Assembly (NCBI GenBank): GCA_022577435.1
Contig: JAKOON010000012.1
Span: forward strand, 2,877,001-2,941,000
Reading direction: 5' to 3'
DNA from: Embiotoca jacksoni
Taxonomy: Eukaryota; Chordata; Actinopteri; Embiotocidae
Length of the DNA: 64,000 nucleotides
A model generated the notes under the pieces. That model searched no databases and was not told the origin of the DNA. It saw only the letters and a list, made by a program, of their open reading frames with translations. Position 1 is the stretch's first letter. Each line of letters begins with the position of its first letter. Shown here piece by piece: positions 14,601 to 27,345 of the stretch. The position numbers and the translations under genes were made by a program.

Positions 14601-14927
14601 TGCTGGCTTCCCCTCCTCCCCCACTACTCCAGCCTATTCACAATTGCAGGCCCCCTACTGCGCTTTGTCAGATACCAGCGTCAGACATGGTGCACCACTG
14701 CGCTGCAAGTCTCGGGAGCTAACTGTCACTTATTTTTCTCTGTGCTTTTCATGAGGAGGGGGAGCAAAAAGCACGGAAACACACTCGGAGAGGAAAGACT
14801 TGGCCAAAACTGTCAGCCAATGGTAGAAATCATTAAGGCATACACATGTTGGGACCCACGTGAAATTAGTATTGTCAGAGATGCTGCTGTAGAATGCTAA
14901 AGCAGAATTTGAGGGCAAACAAAAGGG

Positions 14928-14930
<3 letters not shown>
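8690..14930. other. AT-rich intron sequence, nothing recognised
   Basis: No exon found. Around 10900-11010 there are clustered octamer- and homeodomain-like words (ATGCATGTTAATGAATATG). T runs lie at about 11307-11319 and 13867-13879. A T-rich then G-rich strand-asymmetric stretch is at 14461-14500. Confidence 0.5.

Positions 14931-15013
<83 letters not shown>
14931..15013 (+). repeat. (GT)n microsatellite, about 41 units
   Basis: Uninterrupted TG/GT dinucleotides on the plus strand. Confidence 0.98.
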
Positions 15014-15015
<2 letters not shown>

Positions 15016-18000
15016 CATTATCATTTATATCTTATATACACTGTATATAATTTTTTTGTAAAAGTGAAGAAGCCACTGCATTTTTACAGGGAGCGGCCAT
15101 TTTTACAAAAGTCTAAGCATTCAATAGGTTTGATTACAAGATTAAATTTACTAATAATGAAGCTACACTAATAGCTATTCATCATTTAAATTAGCAATGT
15201 ATCAAATGACTATGTAATGTGAAAGGTGTCGCTTGTGATAAGGATCTCTGTCAAATTATCACAGACTTTGCAGTTCCAATGAGCTTTGCAAAGCATTTTA
15301 GGATCTTTTGGATCATTGTTTGGTTTTAAAACCCAACATTTTTCTGTTTTGCTTCCCTTTCACTTGAGCTGTTTTTAGCAATGAGTAAGTTTACAAAATA
15401 AAACTACTCAGTAACGAGCTGATAAGCAAAGTGGAGTACAGTATACATTCAGTTTTTTCATTCAGTAGCCAGCACTGGATCTCAAAAAGACTGGTCCATG
15501 TCTGCTGGATGTTTAAAAAAGCAATGTGTTCTAATTTATCAACGTTGAATTTGCAACTTCTTGTGCTGTTCCTAAATGTCAAAAAAAAAAAAATCTAATA
15601 ACTGTAGTTTAATATTTTATCAATAAATGGCAACATAAACAGGCTCTTAAGATGCTGCACTGACATGTTGAAACCGCTTGTAAATTCTAGCCCAGTGAAT
15701 CAAGACTCATCTGTGGGGAATTGTAAGGTGCCCTTTGGGGAAACCTCATTTTATTGTGACCATACCAACATAATATTGTCTTATTGTTTTATGAATCTGT
15801 TCTGTCCAAATTAATAGTTCAGAGCAAATATTATTTACAACCTAAACGATTGTTGTTGTTTTTTTTGACTGTGTCACCTAAACCTCCATTATTCATTATA
15901 CAACAACAAAGAATACAAAGAATAGTCCAAATATACCATTTTGACTGTAAAATGACCCTCCCTTTTCCAACATCCGCTTTTGAGAGAAATACTTTTTTTG
16001 GAAAAGGAAACATTTGCCATGAGTCCTGTTGAGAAAAAAAAAATCCCTGAGATAACATAATTACAAGGCAAAGAGCATCCTCGTAAAATGCAAATTCCAT
16101 AGTTTTGCAGATTGTCCATCGGGCACATTCTCCTTGTCAGTCTCTTGGCAGTCGCCAATGCATTTTTCAGACTGTCTTTATGGGCTCGTCATCTGTGACA
16201 GTGATAATTCTTGGCTGTTTGACTGATTTTTCTCCCTGGTTGGTTTCTGAAGAAATGTCGAGAAACCCTCATTTTCAGTTGTCACAGTGATTTCTTCCGT
16301 GGCAGTATAAAGCGTTACCCAAACCTCAAGAAACTCTTGTGGGTTGTAGTGGGATTTAAATACACTTGACTCGGTCTAAAAACACTAGCCTAACATGATT
16401 TAAGCTGGGCCTCCATATAGTGCAAGTTTAACACAAGCTGTTGCCTATACAGACATATAGATAAATGAACACAGGACTGTGGATGAGACAAACAACTTAT
16501 AATCCAACCACATTCAAAAGACATAAATACAGTAACACGGTCTTCATTAAAAAATAATATACAATATCAAAAACACATCTAATGTTTGAATGTAATATGA
16601 CACATTTTTCCTAATTTCCAGAAAAAAAACATAATCTTATATTTGTACTGTATATGCTATAATACTGCATAAATGTTCCGCCCTGTTCTCCATCCCTCCT
16701 GTGCTTTCTCTCCTCATGGCCAGCACTTGAAGTGATGCTTTTGTTGTACATGATATTGGGCAGCCCAGCTGAGTTAATCTGTTTTCTGCATCAGTGACCT
16801 GCAACAAGTCCACTCTCTTTTTCATTAAGTGACTGAGGGATCCTGTAGTCTGAGCAGAGCAAAGAGCATGGCTGCTGTCAAAACACCCTGCCCAACCATC
16901 ACACACATTAGGTGGGCCCCATTTTAAGAAATAACAGGGCTTGCTTACATTTGTGCCCATAAACAGCTACACATAGAATCACACGCATCACATTCTTCTC
17001 TGAATGTTTACAAGTTAGCAGTTTTTCACTGCAGAGGAGTCCAGTTTGAAATCTTTCCAAAACGAAGTGCTCTGTATAAAAAAAAAATATATTAATTTGA
17101 GGCACACGTATCCAGAAATCTGTTTGGATTATTGTTCTTCCTCAGTTAGAAAACTATTGTTTACAGCTTCTCTGCAATCATAAGCTGGAGGAAGGAACAG
17201 GAGGGATCAGCCTCCACGACCACGAGGTGCCACCATCTCCTCTCTCCATCTGTCTGCCCACTCTTCCGGGGGCTAATTATCCTAATCCCTTGAATCCAGA
17301 ATGTAGGCTGGTGGCATGCGCCTCAGTCCCAGGACACTCGCGTTTTGCCTCTCAGTTAAAATGTTGAAATTAATTACCGCCTGCCCTGCTGCCAGTGGGA
17401 GGAGGAAGAGGAGAGGCAACTGCAGAAAGGCCTCTCCCTCGCAGGTGTGGGAGGGTGCTAGGGACTTCTCTCGAGAGCTTCGTGTAGGGGCCACGACTGT
17501 GGTTTCGTTTGCTGAATGCTTTATGGTACCACTGGAGCCCTGTTAGTCATTTGAAGTCTCTGTAGGAGCCATAATGTTGACTCCACCAAGTTGTCTCAGC
17601 CAATGTTTGCTTCACCTACATAGAAAACAGCAGCTTTTCTTTTGGCTGTTGTTGAGCTAAAATTCCAATTATTTTAAGGCATCTGAGAAAACCATATAAC
17701 TAAAGTGTCTCTTTTGAGTTTTGTACTCTTTTGGTCAAACTGGTAATTAGGTCAATAAAATGTCTGTGTAGGTTAGCACTAAAAACACTGACACACTGGC
17801 AGTTAAGCGCTTAGGGGCTGACCTTTGAGCACAGCTCATGTCATTTTGTGACTCCATAGGTTAATTACTCTGTTGAGTTATTCCTAATCAGTGGGTAACG
17901 AGGTTATTGCACTAACCATTTGGTTTAGGATGGCTTTGGCTTTGGAGTTTTGGCAGTATGGTCATTAGAGGGCAAATGTTACGGCTACTTTCAGATCCCT

Positions 18001-19145
18001 GACAGAGGGATTTTTTTGTATTTGTTGCCTCATCAATCAGTGCATTTACCTCAGTTTATGTACCTGACTTTATCATAGCAGGAAATAGTGTGATATGCTT
18101 CATCTATTTCAGTGGAATAATGATGAATGGGAAACAAACCCAGCAGAATAGGAGTCTTATTTTTTTAGCATTAAGATAAAAGGCAGGTGAGGATGACTTC
18201 ATTGTGCACAACATTTCTGCTGCTGGATCGTGGACGTCCATTTTCAAATAATTCAATATGAAAGAAACATAATAACTCGCATACGGCATGTTATACTCAT
18301 TTCCTTAACAAAGAAATGAGTGAAAAAAAAATAACCTGCATGATATGTGAAAGCTTAAAGCCTATTCCAAAACACCAACATGGCCAAATGACACAGCCAT
18401 ACTCAGTCACGCTTCTAGTTTGCCAAGTGAAATGGGGTGAAAAATACCCCTATTAAAATCATATTCCTTGTTGAGAAATTATAGTTTTGGCATTCACAAA
18501 ATCACACTTTCTGTTTTTTTCACAGGGGCTGGCACTCATTAACACGAGTGGTTTTGTTAACACACTGTTTAAAAAGCAGGCCAGTATCTAGACGAAGGTT
18601 CTTACTAATGTACAAATTATAAGACGCATAACAAAAAATTACACCTGTGGACATATCAGATGAAAAAGTAATAGAGAATGAGAATGAGATAGCTCTCTGT
18701 ACGACGGTCTAACCAGTAATACAACCAGGTGGATATATACTAGCCTATTTTAGCTTTGTAAATATTTTGATATCTGAATGGATAACAGCCAATAAGCAAT
18801 GAGAAATAAGTAAATAAGCATTCCAGAAATCCATCATAGCTATCCATAACACCATTTTAAAGTTTGTCAACAACAGAACACTGAAAAGTGTATTCTTTAT
18901 TGTTTTTGTTTTTTTTTAATTATTATCATTTGTATTAAGCTGTAAAATGTCCTGATGATTTTCAAAAGTCTGTTTCAATCTCAGAAATAGAGTATTGGTG
19001 GGGCTTTGTCAACAAGTCCTCATACCAAAACAAGACAATAGTTTGATCTATTGAATCCCAAAATAAGTGTTTAAAGCTCCTTCTATAGGACTAATACGTC
19101 CTCACACCTGAATGACAGAATAGGTAATTTTTCTATTGGAGAGTT
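15014..19145. other. intron sequence with one GC-richer enhancer-like block, no gene seen
   Basis: AT-rich overall. The block 17160-17540 is richer in GC and includes adjacent homeodomain words TAATTA and TAATCCC (17274-17289). A 107-codon open frame on the minus strand at 16637-16960 resembles nothing known to me. Confidence 0.45.
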
Positions 19146-19430
19146 CCATTAGAGATCAGACCTTGATCGTCATGGTAACAATAATAAACACGTGATTAAT
19201 GTTGTGACACGGCTTGGTTAGGTTTAGGCACTAAAATTACCGGTGTAGGTTTATGAAAAGATCATGGTTTGGATACAATGGCTGTGTTTGTTTCGCAAGT
19301 TACGTTACGCACATGACACAAGGTAAATACTTCACGCAACTTAAAATAAGTCGATGTTAATTTTTGGTTTCACATGGGACACAAGCAGCAGTCACTTAGG
19401 AGCAAGTCTAGTGTATGATCATCCAACCTA
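19146..19430 (+). mobile_element. dispersed repeat A, copy 1 (MITE-like)
   Basis: This copy aligns by eye with the reverse complement of 56020-56330. Shared words include AACAATAATAAACAC, GGTTAGGTTTA and an exact 18-mer, GAAAAGATCATGGTTTGG, at 19255-19272. The downstream part, with CACATGGGAC and GATCATCCAACC, also has its counterpart. The family resembles a non-autonomous repeat common in percomorph genomes. It contains no coding sequence, and the ends are approximate. Confidence 0.65.
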
Positions 19431-22400
19431 CACGGACTTAGTCACTCTTTAACCCCTGGATTTCTTCATTGCTCTAGTCATAATTACTACACCCACTAAA
19501 GGTCACATAAACGTAAAAAGAGGTCATTGTAAAACAATGTTTTCACTTTTGGGTTTAATTTAGTTTCGTTATACGCCTCAAATCAAATCTAAACTCTCAT
19601 TTGGACCATTGAAAGGCATTAATCCGGCATTACAGATACCAAATAAAACTCTTACTTGCCATTCATCCGCAAACTATTTGCCATTCGTGCATTACTAGTC
19701 AAAGATAATCTGTTAATAACACCTTCACTGACATTGCCATCTTGCCAAAGAGCAACAAGCATAACTTGAGGAGTTGACCAGGGTGGCCTGAAAGCACCAT
19801 CACATTTTTAATTAGTCTTTGTTTGGATATATCACTTTATTTGTGGAGGGTAAGCTTAGCCATCAGGTCCTCAGAAGATCACACAATTGCATCTATAAAC
19901 GTATTGTTTTTATCGTTTACCATACAAAATCATGTGCGCATCCTTTTCCATAACAATTAAGATCAAGATATTTATTGCTGGAAATTCTTAAAAGAATCTC
20001 ATCAACGACTTTTGAGGCAGTATAACCATATAAGAAAGTGGAGAGCAGAGTGAAGCCGTGTTACATTTGCAAGTCAGGATAGTTACAGCTTTCAATGCCA
20101 TTAAGGATAAATAAATAATTTCGCTCCACAAAGACATCTGGGAGGGACAATACAGTTTGTATGAGTGCAGCTCATGATTGACTCAAACCACAGCTGCACA
20201 GATGGTTCCATTGTCGTCGAGGACCCTCTTCCAGCCTCTACCATGTTTTTCTGTGGCCTTGTGTGTGAGATTGTCAGGAAGTACATTTTATTTGACGCAA
20301 TACGTGCCTGACCTGATGCCAGTGTAGGTAATGGGGGTCATCAGTGAGCAGGCTGCTACGGAGATAATAAAATACCCAGAGGTGTTGTATAGTCTGTGGT
20401 GTCAGTGGTATCATGCTCTTTCCTGCCCAGACAATATTTTCTTCCTAAAGCCTAAAGACAAAGCAAGCTCAATCCCCGCTGTTCTTTCACTTGTTATTTA
20501 CTGATGTGCATTAGACCTGACCATTTCAACAAAGGCAGGATGCACAGCACAAAGCTACATTGTTCAGTGAAATATTTCTAGCTGTTATAATGAGTAACGT
20601 ATCACTTAAATGCATCGCAAATTAAAATTGCAGTGCTTTCTTCCCTCTTAAAGTGCACGTCATATTGTCTTACAGGCCTTGTAATACAGACTTTATAATA
20701 TTCTTGTGTTTTTTTTTGGTTGGTAGTATTCCATGAATATTGTATATGACCATAAAGATGAAAGATTATTTGACCTTTTATCTTTAATCAGCAGATGGTG
20801 AAGGGAAGTGGCTGAGCTCTGAGTCTCCAATTCACTATTAAAGCACAGGGATAAGCAACCATATGACAGAATGGCCCAGAGTGTGCAGATTTTCATTCCA
20901 ACCAAACACTGTACAGGGCGATTTCACTGATTAGCATGCCTTCTAGCTGACAGAAGGAACTAATTAGTGTAATCACCTGCTGTACCACGGCACATGGTCT
21001 CCCATTGCTGCTTTTAAAGCGAAGGAACTTTGTTTCCCCTTAAAACAATGCAAGCTAAGTTGATTACAGCATCTAATGACCTTGATAGTGTGATGAGTGG
21101 GCCTGTGTGCATTCATGGCTTTAAGCATACTGCTGGAATCTTAACACTGCACTTGACTCCCAAAGATGTGATCCCACCTTCACATATCCTCATTAGGAAC
21201 CCTTTGCTGATCATTAGTGCCTTAAGTGCCTTTAATTGATAGTCATCTTTCACAGATGACTTTCCCATTATTTGCTGACTATCCCCTGCACTTGATAGCC
21301 TTACAATTCCCCACTCTGCCACCTTTCACCCCTGACGAGATTGCACGGTGATGCATTGGAATTTCACTTATCTTGTCTTGGAAATCGAAGCATCTTCTGC
21401 TCTGTACCTGGAAGGCCATTTATTTTACTATTCGAGATTCCTTTTTCCCAGAGGCATGTATTGGATCAACCAGTGATGGTGTGTATCATTTTGAAGGTGA
21501 GTCAAATTAGATGATATTAGGGGTTTTAGTCCCGTCAACAGAGCACCGCAAAGTGGGTAACAGATGGCATTAGGTAAGTGCCAGTCACAGCCCTCTTCAC
21601 TTTTTTCTGTCTTTTAGTAGGCTCTCCCTGACCACAACCATCTATCACTTATTTTCTCTGCCATCATCTGTGGTTTCCTTTCATCCTCCAATCAATATCT
21701 GCCTCGTTTTTGTAGAAACTACATCATATGTCCCTTGTGTGGCTTTAAAACGTACTATCAGTCTTTCAGGGATCTTATGAACTTAAGAGGATGCAAAACA
21801 CATAAATGCAACTGAACTCTCCATTAGAGAGCACTCAATATAAATGATTTGCTTTGATCGATGCAATGCAATCATCAACAGCCTCTCATATTCTGTGGAC
21901 TCATTTCATAGCTCAAGCTCTATGGTGACATTTTAAGCACACCTGTAGTATATCCGTGCATGAGAGAGAGAATCCCAGAATAGATGCAGCTAAAAATGTT
22001 CCTTATTAAAAAAAAAAAAGATATGTGATTCCAGTACATTTATTATGACCTAACATTATTGCCAAAGACTCAAACTGATGTTTAGTCTATTTTAAGTGAG
22101 ACATAAACAAATGTATTTGCTCCCAATGCATACAGGAGATGTTATTAACATTTTCCATCGCCGACATTTATGTATGAGGAACTAAGCTGCTACTCTGTGG
22201 AATCAGCACTTTGACAGAAAGACACTTATAAATATTTGAGTATGTATTCTTGATAAAAATAGATGTGAACATTTTTATTAATCACTATTTTGACTAAATC
22301 CAGAAGAAATATTTAAGATCATGTCAGTCCTACTGTTTTATCTGTTCACAAATGAATGAAAAGACATCAAGCAGCAGCTCTTCTTTTTCTACAGCAGCAG

Positions 22401-25224
22401 GAATTTGGCAGCTCGTGTCTGACCTCCAGGCATGCTAACAGGCTAACGATACACTAATGTGTCCCATTACGCCCGATTTGCCAGGAGGGGATTCTTTTGT
22501 TGAGCATCATGCTGCTGGTGGATTTCAGATGGTCACTGTATAATGATGCGCGCCTTTCTTCCTGGCTCATAAAAGATACAAGGAGTCGTCCTGCTGAGAG
22601 TCATTAGGAGGGCCATTTACACTGTGCCTTTCTTGTTCTCACACTTTTTTGTGGTCTTAGAAGAGATCCACAAGGCTACGCAGACATTATGGAAACGTGA
22701 GCCGCCACTTGGGCTAAAAGCAGTTTGAATAAAAGACTCCTTAACAGCTGCTCAGCTCTCGCAATTATGACAAAAATCACTAAATAAATATTTTAAGTAT
22801 TTACACACAAAAAAAACCCCTCTAATTGTAGGCCTTGCGTTCGTAGGGTTTGCGTTCCCTGCTTGCATTTGAAGAGCATGAAACACAAATTAGCATGGTG
22901 TGATGCAAGCGAGTGGAGGAAATCACACACCAGTCTCTGCCTCTTCTCTCTGGCCTTTCTATTACCATTCCATCGACAAATTGAATCCAAGGCTGATTTG
23001 AATTGCACCACTGTATAACCTCTTATTTATTCATTGCTTTTCTCTCTCTTACATACTATTAAATCGTATAACTCTTTTTTTTTTTCTTTCTTTTTTTTTT
23101 TTTTAGAATAGCAGCCAACCCTAACTGTGAGCATCAGAGTGATTTTATGCTGCCCAGTGTGTGCTTCCTAGTGAAACAGTGAGAGGAAAATCTCCCACAG
23201 GGTTAACTTCATCGTTGGCATCTTGGACACTGTATTGTCATTTCCATCATACTGATCTATTTTGACCAAAATCCTGACAGCGGCTTTGCTACTTGCTTCT
23301 TGGCCTATATGAGCCTGTGGCTCTGGAATAGGCTTCCAGCATTATAATCCCAATTATAGGATTAGGTGATATAGATCAAATCTGTCAAATTCTATGTAAT
23401 TTGATATCACATTAATTAAATGTATATATACGGGGGACAATACATATTCTGAAGAATCTATTGAGAAATTACCAACAGATAAAATGATCCAGAATGTCAC
23501 TCTTATTCTGATCCAGTAAATCAAATACATGAAATCAAAGTACTTCATCACATTGATGCTAAAATTACACCAAACTATCAGAAAGCAGTCCAACTCATTC
23601 ATTTGCAGAATTGTTTGATAGCTCGAGATATTAAAGGAACAGCTATTAAAGCATTCATTTATATTGTAGTTAGTATAACCAACAATGAAATGAATGTGCA
23701 ATGAAAAGACATTATGGGCCAATACAAATCAAAACTGTATGAGTGCACAACTGCAGGGTTTTCAAAATGTTTTGTAGAGGAGGTATGAGGTGCTTCACTT
23801 GAAGCAAAAAACACTTCTGTTATCATTCTACAAGTTAATACCATAAGGGGGAAAGAGCAAAAGAGCTACTTCACACAGAAAATGCAATGTATATTTAAAC
23901 TGAACAGTAAAACCACTATTTAAAAGGTAAAATATTATTTTTAATCACTTTCTTAGACAATTGATTTGGCCTAATTGTATTGTTTGATTACAGTATCAGA
24001 ATTTGCAAGGGGTATGTTAAAGCTGAAATTTGATGTTAACTCTTTATCAGATAAGTTTGACTGTTGTTTAGGACATTATCTACTCATTAAACTGAAACAA
24101 GACGAGAGGTGTCACAGTCTCTGTGGTTTACCACTTTGGCAAAACATTCCCTTGGTCAAAACCATTTATGTTAATAATTCATTTTTTATCCTTGTAGTGT
24201 CAGCGAGTGCATTCAAATATCCTCCTACCATCAATCAGTGCATTAAAAACTATTCATTTAAAAGATGCTTTGAGGATGGAGTGGGAATTAGCATCAAGGT
24301 TAAAAAATAGACTGACTTGAACTAAGCTGCCAAAAGACGCTAGTAATTAAAATTTAATACCTTATTTGAAGATTCCTTTTGATTCTGTTGATCCAGAGTG
24401 CTGGTAAGCAGCCCTGTGCAGTCCTGCGCTGACGGGTAATTACTCCATTATGGTGATACATCTAAAATCTGTCCACTGTTTACTCTGTGCTTGCCCTCTC
24501 ACATTATGCTGTCTGCTATGCTTGACAAGAAAATTATGAAAGAGGCTGGGCCAGGCTGCACTGAGGTGTAGCTATGTGTTTGTGTGTGAGAGTGTGTGTC
24601 GAGTGATGGCATTAAATGGGGCTGTGATATTTGCCACTACATAACCAATCAAGTTATTTTAATGGATGACTTGTCTCATACTCATCATTGCCTGATGTGA
24701 TAGAATATAGCCCGGAAATCACAAATGTCTTATCTGAGTGTGCGTGTGCAAGAGAGGGGGGGGGGGAGTACTGGAGCGAACAAAGGGATGGGTAACCGTC
24801 ATGGTTTCACTTCATGTAGAGTGGGCTTACAGTGTCATTTTTGGACAAGTTTCACTTCACATCAACACACTCTGTGATCAATGCTGATCATGAACTTGGT
24901 AAGAAATTTACAGACACCCTTTTTCAATTAAACACTGTCAAAGAGCATGACAACCATGAGGTGATATGAGGGGGAATGTAATGCATACCCCTTTGTTAAT
25001 TAAGAAGAAAGCAGAGAGAGGAGCAGTGTCACTTTTATTTGAGCAAACTTTGCGCTGATTATATTTGGAGATACATTGACATCACTCTGGCAGAAATTTA
25101 ATTGAAGGTCATTTCACAAAATATTGTGTTAGATGGAGATATATAGAGTGAACTAGTACATGTAATTGCACTTTAATGATACAAATGTTGAAGTGGTATT
25201 GTCTACACATTGCTGCAGTGGTAG
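19431..25224. other. AT-rich intron sequence, candidate regulatory blocks only
   Basis: No exon seen. The stretches 20940-21340 and 22400-22780 have balanced base composition and homeodomain-like words but no reading frame of interest. A perfect 8-bp inverted repeat with a 5-nt loop (AGTCATCT/AGATGACT) lies at 21241-21261. T-rich runs occur at 23072-23104, and a G run near 24758-24768. Confidence 0.45.
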
Positions 25225-25510
25225 AAGTAGTACTTTTTGGAATTTTTCTCTAGTTTTAGGGCTAGTTTTTTTTTTTTTTTTTTTTTTTTTTCCAGTTATT
25301 GGATCATTTGAACATTTGTTGAAAGGGCATGTGAGAAGTTTAGAGGGGAAAATCATAGTTTGGCAGAGCTGTTAATAACTTGGACATCTGAATGTGAGAT
25401 GACAACAAGCTGCTTTTTGCGACATCAGAATACAGTACTTAGTGTACTTAGTTACTCTCAGGTATCAGGAGGTTCTAAACTGAAAGAGGCTGCAAGGGTT
25501 GGGAAGTTGG
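25225..25510 (+). mobile_element. dispersed repeat B, internal/3' fragment (DNA-transposon-derived, tentative)
   Basis: Contains a T26 tract (25266-25291) followed by words I associate with a dispersed fish repeat: ATTGGATCATTTGAACA, GAGAAGTTTAGAGG, CTTGGACATCTGAATGTGAG, GACAACAAGCTGCTTTTTG. The fragment at 52722-52870 looks like the other end of the same family, so the two do not overlap each other. The identification is from memory and tentative; no protein is encoded. Confidence 0.4.
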
Positions 25511-27300
25511 ACTCCTTTTAGAGATGTTGAATTCCAACAAGTTAACAATGACTTTTTCCTCCTGAACCAAATTCAGTGTACAAAACAAATGGCTTCCATA
25601 TTTTCCTCACCTAAAGTGTGCACAAATGTTCAGTACACAGTATCTCATATCTCTGAACAAGTTAATCACAAATGCCAACAGCAAAACGTATTGATTCCCA
25701 CATTCCTTGTTGCTCTGGGGAGTTTACAAAATTTAAATATGTTCGGTGAAACACCAGGTAGGGCAGTACCGTATGTGCATCAACATTGATCTTTTGCATT
25801 GGAAGGGCCAAGGCCAGAATTCCCATCATCCCCATCAGGTGCTGCTGGCTGTTCAACATGCATGTGGCCTAATGCCTGGAGAAGAGGTCAGCCAAATGGG
25901 TTTGCAACCAGGAGGTCACCGATGTAGCCTCAAGAAGTCACAAGAACTACCAGCAAAATACCCATAAGCAAGTCAATTACCTAACACATGCTTCCTAGAA
26001 CCGTTGTGTGATTTTAAAAAGAACACATTTTTTCCGTGTGTTTGTTCTAATGGCATGGCAAACACTGTTGAGAAACACAAATGTCACATCAGAAAGTCTT
26101 TGGAACAATTGATTAAAGATATCCCATGGAGGATTTGATCACTAGTGGTGCTATAGAGCAATATTTCAATTAGTCGATTTGGTCATTTTCTACTAACATA
26201 AGTGCGCCGACTTGAAGGGGAAATAATCCGAATGTGCGTTTAAACCAAAAAAGAAGTAGAAGGAGTAGAAGACATAAAACAAGAATAAAAGAAAATTTAA
26301 CGACTGCTGGGTTAGTACACCAAAACTGTCCAGGCAAAGCTAATCTAATGTGATTGTAAATTAACCTTGTATGTCTAAGTGGGTTATGGGATGTCTTAAT
26401 GTTTTGAATGCTTAATATTAATATGCCAATGCAAAATGTAAAGTGCTAGTAAACAGCAGGGAAGATGATCAAGACTGCTATAGTTAATACAAACGTGAAT
26501 ATACATTTTCAAGAACAATAACATGTACATAACTGTTTGTTTACAAGAAAACTGCTGGGGCTACCTCTAAACTGAAATCCAGCATACAGTATCTCAGACA
26601 CCAAGCCTTTCAAAGCATTGTGTTGTTAATCTTTATTAATTAATCGTAAAACACCAACACTTTCCCTCACCTGCTTCTTTAAAAATCAGGATACATAAGC
26701 AGTCATTTTGTTTTAAACATTGCATCAGCTCTATTATTATAAGACCTCAAATTTGCGGTCACACCTAGATGCTCCAGTTAAGTGATCTGAGCACATAGCA
26801 CTGACAGACTCTCTGTCAAGATACAGCTTTTGCTGAGAAAGAATACAGAATTACAGTATACGTATTCCCAAGCATGCTCACTGGCACCCAGCTACAGCTT
26901 GTCAACAAAATGACATACTGTACTTTGAACTGAGGTGTGTGTATCTGTCTACAGCAGTGACACATTACCGGGAAGGTGTGCAGCTTTGCGAGCTATTACA
27001 TATTATTCAGCCCGTGAAGAAGGAATACATTGAGCGTTGACTCAGGAGTCATGTTTCACCTTCTTCAGTCAGTAAATGAAAAAGCTCACATAATTATTGG
27101 CCATGTTGAAAATACATCATTCAAGAATCAGGGTTGGATATTCGATTTTAGTGATCAAATTAATCAAAAGCGCCAAACAATGCTTGCAAGCTCAGCAACA
27201 CCTCTTACCGTGCTGATCAGTTTCAGTTTATACTGATTTTGGATTTTTAGAGACTTTTATCCCACCCAAAAAAATAACCCAATGCAAGCAGCTTATTACA
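25511..27300. other. AT-rich intron sequence, nothing recognised
   Basis: A 96-codon open frame at 25499-25789 runs out of the repeat and has no recognisable domain. No RNA gene or exon seen. Confidence 0.45.
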
Positions 27301-27345
27301 TCCCACAGTTTTTGTGCCTAAACCTAACCAGGGCGGCTAATTTAG
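27301..27345 (-). mobile_element. dispersed repeat A, short fragment
   Basis: The reverse complement contains GGTTAGGTTTAGGCAC, identical to 19217-19232 in copy 1, in a similar flanking context. Only about 45 bp can be recognised. Confidence 0.5.

Noticed and set aside
21241..21261. 8-bp perfect inverted repeat as a possible hairpin RNA
   Set aside because: The stem does not extend further, so it is far too short for a microRNA precursor.
25420..25465. Similarity to the element at 44955-45384 (TACTTAGTTACT-like words)
   Set aside because: The longer surrounding match to dispersed repeat B explains the stretch better; the shared words are short.
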